64,000 nucleotides of DNA, taken from Cryptomeria japonica (lineage: Eukaryota > Streptophyta > Pinopsida > Cupressales > Cupressaceae). Location: NCBI RefSeq assembly GCF_030272615.1, contig NC_081408.1:608414173-608478172 (forward strand), written 5' to 3'. This document shows, in pieces, positions 37,670 through 46,649 of this stretch. Position numbers and translations under genes: made by a program. The notes beneath the pieces are model-generated. The model searched no databases. It worked only from the letters and a program-made list of their open reading frames with translations, and was not told the DNA's origin. Numbering within the stretch: the stretch's first letter is position 1; every line of letters begins with the position of its first letter.

Positions 37670-38392
37670 TGTAAGGAAACACAGGTGCGGAAACAACTTC
37701 CTACACTAATCTCTAGAGGAAAGTATTGTGCAAATTCTTTTAAATCCTTACAATTTCAGATTCGTTAACTACTTTAACAAAGATATTGCAGCCATATACC
37801 ATGCATACAGAAAATAGAGAATGACACAATGATTTACCCTAGGGAAAACCTTTCGGTAAAAAACCCCAGCACTCCAAAACCTGCACAATGTATTATCTTC
37901 AACACAACGGTTACAACACACTTGCAATGCAAGTTCTTTCAGGAGACAATTGACACTTCAAGACAAAATCTAGTAGCACGATATCATACCAATAATACAC
38001 TCATTTCATATCACAGTCTGTGACCCTAAAAAATGCTTATATGCTTTCCTTTTTAGGGCAACTTCCAAAGATAGCCGTATTAGGGTATTACGATTGAGGA
38101 AGAGTGTATAGTACTCAACTTTATCAGTTGCCACATGTCTTGCATGTCTTCACCCGTCATTGAAATCTCCTAGAAATAGCTCTTACGTGTCATAGGAATC
38201 CGTCATAACCGTTTCAGCCATGATCTCCTTACACACAATTCAAGATGCCGACACATCAAGTGGAGTGACACATCAACATGCCAACTAGACATGTACACTC
38301 ACACTTAATTACATTATTTGCAAGAAATACATTTTACAAAACAAATAATAAGAATAGGAATTATCCAAGGTTGAGACACCTTATTCCTAACA
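37670..38392 (-). repeat. Complete E-family LTR (copy 4; 5' LTR of copia E)
   Basis: 723 bp, TGTTAGG...CTTACA in the minus orientation. Its outer end abuts CTTAC, the right target duplication. Confidence 0.95.
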
Positions 38393-39550
38393 CTTACGAT
38401 ATATCTTGTTTGCCATGAGGTGGCTTTGTGTTTTTACCATACTTGGAGTCTCCTCAGGGTATTTGGTCCACTACCACCTGTGTAAAATCATCACATTTTG
38501 TGGTGTAGTGTAGCGTTGGTTGGGAATATGTTGTTGTGATTGTTTTCCCATGCTTGTTGTGTTTGCATGCGTGTATCCCATCTAGGGCTTGGTTCTCCAA
38601 GCTTGGGGGTGGCTATTAGTTAGCCTAGGCTGGGAGGTGAGCACTGCATGGTCATAGCCTATGAATTATTTGCAGGTTGTTGAAAGAAAAGGAAAGGACT
38701 AGTAGAAGTTGCTGAACTTTTGTGTTGCAGAAAAAGAATCGGAAATAGAATAGTTTATTTAAGTTGCAGCAGTGTAAATGAAAAACTATATGTTGTAGTT
38801 ACTTTGAAAAGTAAATGTATTTATGTTAATTAAAGGTCCTCATTTAATATAAATGAGAGTTCCCATTTGTATTGATTGCTATAATGTATTTTAAATGTAC
38901 ATCTAAAGAAATGCATTATTTTTGTAAGTATTATTTTGTTGCAAAAGAAATATGTTTATCTTGGATTAAGTTACCTATAGTTACTGAAGTTATATTGTAG
39001 TATGCATGTTAGTTTTGAAAATGAAAATTTAGTTTGCATGTTAATTCTGAAACTAAACATTCAGTCTATTTCCTTATTACATATCTCTAAGTTAAATTCA
39101 AATGAATATAGATAAATAAAGTTGTTGTTTAGAATTATTAAGTTCTGTCATTTTGCTTATTTGCAGAAAATAAAATCTAGAGTTAAATAGAATATTTGAT
39201 TTTAAATAATTTCATATTTCTATAGTTGTTGTGTAATTTTATTGGAAACTATCATTTTATTTATTTGCAGAAATTAAAATCTAAAGTTAAATGGCCTATC
39301 TACCTTAAATAATAAACTATTTATATAGTTGTTGGATAAGTTTATTTAAATCTGTCAGTTAAATATTTGTAGAAAATAAATTTAAAGAAAATAATCTATC
39401 TATGATTTTAGCAGCAAGTATTTTAAAATAAAGAAAATATATGCATAGACTTATATCTGATGACTTTAACTATTCTATTAAAAATGTTTCAAAATAAAAT
39501 ATCAACATATATTTGCATATAGAGGTTGGCCTAGATTTATTATGCAACAA

Positions 39551-39588
<38 letters not shown>

Positions 39589-40007
39589 AATTTATATACA
39601 TATATATGTTTATTTGTATTCATCTTTTAAAATATACTTATATATATATATATATTAAATTATTATATTTAAAACAAAAAAAAAAAAATTATTAATTAAA
39701 CAAATTTAAAAAAAAAATATACAAAAAAAAGGGAAGAAAGGGTAGAGCCGAACCCACTGTGATTATCACAAGGGTCGGTGCAACCAGGGGACCGCCGTTG
39801 TGGCTTCCCACAGTGGACGGCACGGGGGGCTGCCACTGTAGGCGACCATAGTGGTCAGCACGGGGCCTCCCACTATGGTTAACCACAGTGGGGAGACTCC
39901 GGGCCGCCACTGTGGTTTCCCACAGTGGGTGGCGTCCAGCCGCCACTGTGGGTAACCACAGTGGCGTCCCTAGGGGACCCCGCCGCCACCATTAACAACT
40001 CCTACCC
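38393..40007 (+). repeat. 3' LTR of element H, second part
   Basis: It resumes the H LTR at CTTACGATATATCTTG (matching 19937 onward) and follows it to AACAACTCCT at about 40003. TA-rich runs (39552-39660) and the hairpin array (39752-39990) are included. Beyond 40007 the two LTRs differ completely. Confidence 0.88.
39752..39990 (+). repeat. Hairpin array in the H 3' LTR
   Basis: Six inverted repeats close to CCACTGTGG, four bases, CCACAGTGG. The two at 39907-39928 and 39942-39964 are perfect. This copy is closer to the consensus than the 5' LTR copy. Confidence 0.85.
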
Positions 40008-40197
40008 AAAATAAAACCGTCGCCGAGTTCCCCATGACCGCCGCTTCATACCTTCGGCCCTCCTTCCTGCCAAAAGAATAAGATAAAACCCTACCCTAGG
40101 TAGGGTTAGGGTAGCAAAAAATATATATATAAAATGAAAGTAAGGAAAGGGCTTTATTTTTATATTAATAAAATTAGGGTTTTCATGGTTGCTTGTA
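40008..40197 (+). other. Junction filler between H and G
   Basis: 190 bp that match neither the H 5' LTR nor the intact G LTR. They include a near-palindrome, AACCCTACCCTAGGTAGGGTT, at about 40087. They may be H LTR sequence missing from the 5' copy, or filler at a deletion junction. Confidence 0.4.
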
Positions 40198-40437
40198 TAT
40201 ATGAATATGTCAATAACCAATTCTTCAAGACAAGATGTCCACACGATGTCTTCGATATTACTAAGTGTCTTCCATGCCATTCCAAGTGTCGGTGATCATT
40301 ATATCCTGTCGGTGTACCATATACCAGTGACTATGCAATAGTCACTTGCTTGCCGGTGAATGTAATTGGATTCTCCAAAGTGATAGAGTTTTAGTAGGTG
40401 TTGACATCAATGACAAAACCATACCAAAATACTAACA
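40198..40437 (-). repeat. 3' LTR of copia G, right piece
   Basis: It matches 45766-46000 from ATATGAATATGTCAATAACC to ACTAACA. In the minus orientation this is the start of the LTR, adjoining the polypurine tract. The piece between it and 17632-18262 (180 bp in the intact copy) is missing. Confidence 0.85.
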
Positions 40438-40452
40438 ATCTCCCCCTTTGGC
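40438..40452 (-). promoter_or_regulatory. Polypurine tract of copia G
   Basis: GCCAAAGGGGGAGAT on the minus strand, immediately before the LTR start. A second copy (GTCAAAGGGGGAGAGAT) lies about 190 bp upstream, at about 40627-40643. Confidence 0.85.
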
Positions 40453-40829
40453 ATTGATGGCAACACAAGATGGAAAAACCATCAAATTGCCAAAACAGAA
40501 ATGCCAAGTATAAAAATCAACAATCTTCCTAAAGTAACAATCTCTCCTCCTGAGAGTAACATGAGTTTCTTTATGTTTTTCTGTACCAATCTCTTCCCAA
40601 AAGATAATGCATTTTTTTTTTCCATAGATATCTCTCCCCCTTTGACATCAAATGCCAAAGTTACAAAAAAATACCAATTGTTAGATACATATACAAAATA
40701 CCAACCAATTATAATATACCAACTACTCCCCGCGAGAAGTAGCTTCCTCATCAAATCCGGAGTAAGAATATATCTCTGTTAATTCTGTCAGTTGATGGCA
40801 TACATCAACTTTCTAAGTATCTACCGGTG

Positions 40830-43800
40830 GGGGTATGACCCCAAGCTGTTCTCTAAGATATTCAAAAGTCTCCTTAGGCAAAGGTTTTGTAAAAATATCT
40901 GCAAGTTGTTCTTTAGTATTCACATAAACCATTTTTATTTCTTTTGCTTCAACTTTTTCCCTTAGAAAATTTAGTTTGATAGAAACATGTTTTGTTTTAG
41001 AATGTAGTACCAGATTCTTAGATATATCAATTACTATTGTGTTATCTACAATAGATAGTTATAGGTTCCTTGCATTTTACCTTTAAATCTTTCAACATTT
41101 GTTTAAGCCAAAGTACCTGTGTACAGTTAGTTGTTGCTGCAACATATTCTGATTTTGTTGTTGATACAGATGTACAACTCTATTTCTTACTCAACCAAGA
41201 AACTAATATGTTTCCAAGAAAGAATGCTCCATCGGTGGTGCTTTTTCTGTCATCCACATCTCCTGCCCAATTTGCATCTGTGTATGTAGATAGGTCAAAG
41301 TTTTTATCTCTAGGATACCATAATCCAAGATTTGTAGTGCCTTGTAAGTACCGGAAAATCCTTTTTACTGTTGATTCATGGTTTTCTCTAGGATTACTCT
41401 GAAATCTTGAAACAATACATACTGCATTCATAATATCAGGTCTTGTTTGTGTTAAATACAGTAAACCTCCTATCATAGATTTTTACCTTATTGGATTAAT
41501 AGGTGTAAATTCATCTCTTAAAGATAGTTTGTCATTTGTAGTCATAGGTGTGCTTACCAGTTTAGAGTTCTCCATCCCAAATTTCTTAAGTAACTCTTTC
41601 AAGTATTTTGATTGACTCAAGAATATACCTTTGTCAGTCTGTGAAATCTGCAATCTTAAAAAGAATCTTATTTCACCAATCATAGACAATTCAAATTCTT
41701 GCTGTATTTTGATAGAAAAGTCTTTACACAATCCATCTTCTCCTCCAAATATTATATCATCAACAAAAACTTCTATAGCCAAGATGTCATCATTAGTCAC
41801 TTTATAGTATAAGTTACTATAAGCATTACGTTTAGAAAAACCAATTTTCAAAAGATACTTATCCAATCTAGCATATGAAGCTTTTGGAGCTTGCTTCAAT
41901 CCATACAAAGCTTTCTTTAACCTGCAAACCATATCTTTGTCATTTGTTAAAGAAAATCCATCAAGTTGTTCAATGTAAACTTCCTCCTCTAGATCTCCAT
42001 TTAGAAATGCACATTTAATATCCATTTGATATACTTTGTAGTTCTTATGTGCTGAAAAGGCCAAAAACAATCTAACTGCCTCAATTATAGCTACCGGTGC
42101 AAAGGTTTCATTATAGTCAACTCCTTCCTTTTGAGAATATCCCTTACACACTAGTCTTGCTTTATTTCTGATAACTTTACCATCTTCATTAAGTTTATTT
42201 CAAAATACCCATTTTGTTCCAATTACATTTTTATCTTTAGGTCGGGGAGCTAATGTCCAAGTATTATTTTTCTCAATTTTCTCTAATTCTTCTTCCATAG
42301 CTTTAGTCCAATATTTATCTTCACATGCCTCATTAATTGATGATGGTTTAATTTGAGAAATAAGACATACCTCTTCTTTTGCCAATCTTCCTCTTGTCAT
42401 AACTCCTTTGTATTTGTTTCCAATTATCTGATCTTCAAAATGATTCAATCTTACATACTGGGGTGTCTTTGTTTGTTGTTGTTCCTCAGTTACAGTGGAA
42501 TTTTTAGATGATCCCAGTGAAACTAGATCTTCTCTCTGTACCGGTGGATTCAGTGTAGATTCATTTGTTAGAATTTCTATTATCGGTTCAGAATCTATAT
42601 ACCTTGAAATTCCTCTTAATTGTTCATCAATCTTTACATTTGTACTCTCAACAATTTTCAGCAATATTTTGTTAAAAAATCTATATGTTTTTCTCTTAGA
42701 TGAATAACCAAGAAATATTCCTTCATCACTTCTAGGATCAAATTTCCCAATATACTCATCTCTTCTAATGTAACATTTGCTTCCAAATATTCTGAAATAT
42801 TTAAGAGTAGGAGTAATACCAAACCATAGTTCATGAGGGGTCTTACTGGTTCCACCTTTGATGTGAACTTTGTTGAATGTATAGACCATTGTACTTACTT
42901 CTTCTCTCCAATATACATGTGGTAGATTTGCTTCTGATAACATACTTCTAGTTGCATCCAAGATAGTTCTATTTTTCCTTTCAACAACTTCATTTTGCTG
43001 AGGTGTCTGAGGTGCTGATAGCTATCTGCTAATTCCATTCACTTCACATAATGTATTAAATTCACTAGATATAAATTCACCTACTTGATATGATCTCAAA
43101 CATTTGATTTTCTTACTGGTTTCATTTTCAACCATTGCTTTGAATAGTTTGAACTTTCCAAGTGCTTTTGATTTTTCTCTGAGAAAAGTAACCCAACATA
43201 TTCTAGAATAGTCATCAATGATTAGCATGAAATATCTATCACCTTGTAAGCTTTTAGTTCTAGCTGGACCACATAGATCAGTATGAATTAAATCAGTATT
43301 GTGAGGTTTGACAATTTTAGGTAGATCTCTAACTGCCTTAGTAGTACTAATTTTTACCATGCAATCAAAGTTTACATGACAGAGTCTCTTATGCCATAGC
43401 CAACTTTCATCTATATGTGCAATCAAGCATGTCTTCTCACTGTTATTCAAATGAAAGATATTACCTCTAGTCTAATTACCAGTTGCAATTTCTAAACCAA
43501 TTCTGTTCATGATTTTGCATTTTCCATTCTTAAATTGTAACTGAAATCCTTTCTCAACTAATTGACCAACACTCAAAAGATTATGCTTTAAACCTTCTAC
43601 ATAGTAGACATTGTCAGTGTTATGCTTACCATCAAGAGATATTGAACCCTTACCTTTGATCTGACAAGCTTTGTCATCTCCAAATCTTACTAAACCACCA
43701 TTATATTCTTGAAAGTTCAAGAATTTACCTTTGTCTCTAGTCATAGGATGTGAGCATCCAGAATCAATGATCCATCCATCCTTTGCTTCAATTTTAGCTG

Positions 43801-44740
43801 CTAAGACCTATTCTACCGAATGCACTGTAGGTGCCAGTTGATCTTCTATTATAGCAACAAAAACCCATCCATTGTCTACCGGATCTTCATCAGAATCATC
43901 AATCACTCCATCATTAGCAACATAACAAGATTTGTCCTTATTCTTTTAAAATCTATATCTCTGATATTCAGGATTAGGCTTGTATGTCCTTCTAGGTTCT
44001 TCTCTTAATCTAGCATGTCTATCAAGGCATCTTGAAGCCATATGACCAATCTTATTGTAGTTAAAACATTTAAAGGGTGCTTTTACCTTCATACTCACTT
44101 CCAACTGGACCTTTAGGCATTTTTCTTGCAAATAGTGCTTCAAGTTCCTCAAGTTCTTCAAGTTCTTTCCTACTTTCCTACTTTCCTCAAGTTCTCTTGC
44201 ATAAAAGGCTTTCCAATCAGATTTATCAAATAATGATGCAGATGATGTTGATGCTTTGAAGGCTAAATCTGTCTTTATAGTAGCAACAAGACCAAATTCC
44301 TCAATTTCAAAGGCTGAAAGTTTTCCAATCAATGTATCCCTAGTTACTAATGTATTAAGCATTGTTCTTAATTCATTTATAGCAGTAACCTTCATTTTGT
44401 ATGCCGGTGGCAATCCTCTTAAAACTTTTGAAATAATTTCATCTTCACTTAAGGTTCCTCCACAACATTTAATACCCAAAACAATTTCATATACTCTTTC
44501 CATAAAAGTAGAAATCCTTTCATCTTCTTCCATTTTTCAGATTTTCATAACTAACCCGGAAGCTTTCAAGTTTTGAAATTTTGACTATGGAATCTCCTTC
44601 ATTCAGTGTTTCCAAATGATTCCAAATAGCTTTAGTAGTTGATCTATCTGATAATCCCATGATTTGCTGATCTGTTAATGCGCTCAAAAGTGCTTCTCTT
44701 GCTTTGCAATCATTTTTTTCATCTTTAGTCAAATTAGGTG
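40830..44740 (-). pseudogene. Copia G Gag-Pol polyprotein, inactivated
   Basis: From 44533 down to about 41180 a single minus-strand frame carries a Gag knuckle with a lost Cys (CFNYNKIGHMASRC), protease (DSGCSHPMT), integrase, RT ([24 protein letters not shown]) and RNase H (YTDANWAGD, with a changed Asp). IFTKPLP near 40880 marks the C-terminus. An upstream Gag piece (44732-44520) is one frame off. Stops interrupt at 43946, 43472, 43022, 42200, about 41480 and 41180. The integrase core is damaged (LRSYQVGEF), and an in-frame deletion near 43295 removes the CX2C half of the zinc finger that fragment F keeps. Confidence 0.88.
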
Positions 44741-44940
44741 GATTAGGCTAAGTGGTAGTGTAGCATTATAGCCATTCTTTGTAAAATCCCATATATCCTT
44801 CCCAATGCAATTCATATGTGTCTCCATTCTGATCTTCCATACCCATAGTTGCTCCCATCAAGTTTACGACTACCCTTCCTGAAATAGTTAGTAGACATTA
44901 GATCTCCTCAAGTTGTTAAACTTCTGAAAAAGAGGACTTA

Positions 44941-44952
44941 GCTCTAATACCA
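44941..44952 (-). promoter_or_regulatory. Primer binding site of copia G
   Basis: TGGTATTAGAGC on the minus strand, one change from the canonical TGGTATCAGAGC, a C-to-T transition in the element's own orientation. Confidence 0.85.
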
Positions 44953-44954
44953 AT

Positions 44955-46000
44955 TGTTAGGTCCCCAGGACAACTGAGAGGGGGGGTGAATCAGTTGTCT
45001 AATAATTTTAAACCAAAAACAACTTAAACAATTTACTGCTTAGTACCGGTGAGACAATTTGTTATACTAGTGGACAGATTAACAGATAAATGCAATATTG
45101 GTAAAGATTAATGCATGAAAATAAAAGACAAAGTCATCCACAACACATAACACCAATGTTTGTACATGGAAACCCTATAAGGGGAAAAACCACGATGGGA
45201 AACCTTACCCACAATCAAATGATACTACTACAGATAGTAAGTGTACATAAATGGGGTTTGCACATGCAGAAAGGCCAAGCACCTAGAGCTCACTGCTCAA
45301 ACACAAATGGGAGTCATACTGACTACAATTGGATGGTTAAATCCAATAAGAATGTACTGCTAAAAATAGCATCTTCATATGTTGGATTCAGTACCAGTGT
45401 AATGCTGATATGCTTTCACAAAAACCTAGCTTCACCTTCAAATAATGTCTACATGTATAGCTCTGCTTAATCTTGCATATACCTTCACAAAAACCTTCTT
45501 CGCATTCCACACTCGATCTTACAATTAAGACCTTACACTTATACCATAACCTAAGACCAATTTTAGTAGGTCAGCTCAACAAGATATTACAATAAAATCA
45601 TTTTACAAATAATACAATATCCAATGCAATAACTGATTGAACATGTCGTCTTAATGCATTTACAACAATAATTAATCATCTCCATAGTGTGTCATGCTAA
45701 TCTAGAAAAGATAAACCTGCCGGTGTAACCCTGGACCTATTTACCTGTAACAGGCAAATATGCAAATATGAATATGTCAATAACCAATCCTTCAAGACAA
45801 GATGCCCACACAATGTCTTCGATATTACCAAGTGTCTTCCATGCCATTCCAAGTGCCGGTGATCATTATATCCTACTGGTGTACCATATACCGGTGACTG
45901 TGCAATAGTCACTTGCTGGTGAATGTAGCTAGATTCTCCAAAGTGCTAGAGTTTTAGTAGGTGTTGACATTAATGACAAAACCATACCAAAATACCAACA
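44955..46000 (-). repeat. 5' LTR of copia G (1046 bp)
   Basis: In the minus orientation it runs from TGTTGGTATTTTGG to GGACCTAACA. The ATTCACCCCCCCTCTCAG motif lies at about 44972-44990, and the TGGTTTTTCCCCTTATAGGGTTTCC block at about 45165-45195. It is the reference copy for the split 3' LTR. Confidence 0.9.
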
Positions 46001-46649
46001 AGGCTAGATTCATATGAAATATTATTTAGCGTTATAATATTCTAAACCATTTTTTTTCAAAATAATTTAATGTTATGTACAGACAGTACAAAAAAAGTAA
46101 CAAAATTCAGGCAAAATCATATTTGTTTCATTTCATACTTTCCACCAAACTTCTCCAAATAATTATGTTCCTTCAACCAACCTTTCTCATTAGTTATAAA
46201 AGCACAAATAGGCTCCTCTCAATGACCACAACCAAATTTGAAATGGTTGTGACCGTTGGAAAGAGGTTACAATCCAACCAGCAACTTTTCAAAAGTTGCT
46301 TTGACAACAATGACAATGTTTGCAACTTTGAATTTATAAGAACCTAAACCTTACCAAACATATCTAAGGACATCATTAACCTTTAAAACACTTAAGACAA
46401 CATTCTAGGATCATAAACACAAAATTTCATGATTCAACCCCACATGGCCTAATAGACCTCTAGGCTTATATGTGCTCCTGAGAGGTTATTGACCATACAA
46501 AGGCATTTTATTACATCTAGGTTGATCCTTGAGATCCAACCTATCATGACAACATAAGAAAACACAAAAACAACACTAGACACCCCTAATGGCATGAAAA
46601 CACCATGAAAATAAGATGTGCCCTGCACCATACTCCCTGGGTTAAAGAA
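46001..46649. other. Spacer between copia G and chromovirus I
   Basis: No gene recognised. It follows the chromovirus C-terminus in that element's direction, so part of it is probably chromoviral 3' untranslated region or LTR; no LTR end was found. It contains a perfect 19-bp palindrome, GCAACTTTTCAAAAGTTGC (46281-46299). The frame at 46449-46655 on the minus strand is the read-through after the chromodomain, not a gene. Confidence 0.4.

Larger units (their letters stand above)
29527..38392 (-). mobile_element. Composite multi-LTR copia (E family with captured F fragment)
   Basis: One 8866-bp unit bounded by CTTAC at 29522-29526 and 38393-38397; the undisturbed 5' LTR of H reads through this point at about 19942. 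From right to left (minus orientation): complete LTR (37670-38392), primer site, full gag-pol E, polypurine tract, complete LTR (32711-33433), second primer site, short gag fragment, partial LTR (31921-32342), fragment F of a different copia, and partial LTR (29527-29835). Both complete LTRs are 723 bp and nearly identical, so this is among the youngest insertions in the window. Two explanations are open: integration of an aberrant concatemeric cDNA, or rearrangement after insertion. Confidence 0.85.
18263..40197 (+). mobile_element. Element H: LARD-like retrotransposon with 3.8-kb LTRs
   Basis: The 5' LTR is 18263-22077, the primer site is at 22081, the polypurine tract is at 27835-27846, and the 3' LTR starts at 27847. 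The 3' LTR is interrupted by the composite copia at 29527-38392 and resumes to at least 40007. Homology to the 5' LTR stops there; 40008-40197 may be LTR sequence deleted from the 5' copy. After removing solo LTR J, the internal region is about 4.1 kb and has no gag or pol motif in any frame. Very long LTRs around a noncoding interior fit the LARD class, which must borrow proteins from autonomous elements. The 3' LTR end is lost in a deletion shared with copia G. Confidence 0.8.
17632..46000 (-). mobile_element. Copia G, outer element of the nested block
   Basis: A minus-strand Ty1/copia. Its 5' LTR is 44955-46000, the primer site is at 44941, gag-pol runs down to about 40830, and the polypurine tract is at 40438. 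Its 3' LTR is split: 17632-18262 matches 44955-45585 and about 40198-40437 matches 45766-46000, with element H and everything inside it in between. About 180 bp of that LTR are missing at the right junction. The outer flanks are AAGCC on the left and AGGCT on the right, a poor 3/5 match for a target duplication that both differences could have decayed by transition. The nesting is inferred from LTR continuity. Confidence 0.8.

Noticed and set aside
40085-40112. Telomere-like AACCCTACCCTAGGTAGGGTTAGGGT
   Set aside because: Too short and not the plant TTTAGGG repeat; it is a local near-palindrome in junction sequence.
17627-46005. AAGCC/AGGCT as a proven target duplication for copia G
   Set aside because: Only three of five bases match. 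The outer boundaries rest on LTR ends instead, and the duplication is treated as unproven.
46281-46299. Perfect 19-bp palindrome GCAACTTTTCAAAAGTTGC as an operator or terminator
   Set aside because: Single occurrence in spacer with no gene near it; short AT-rich palindromes arise by chance in a window this size.
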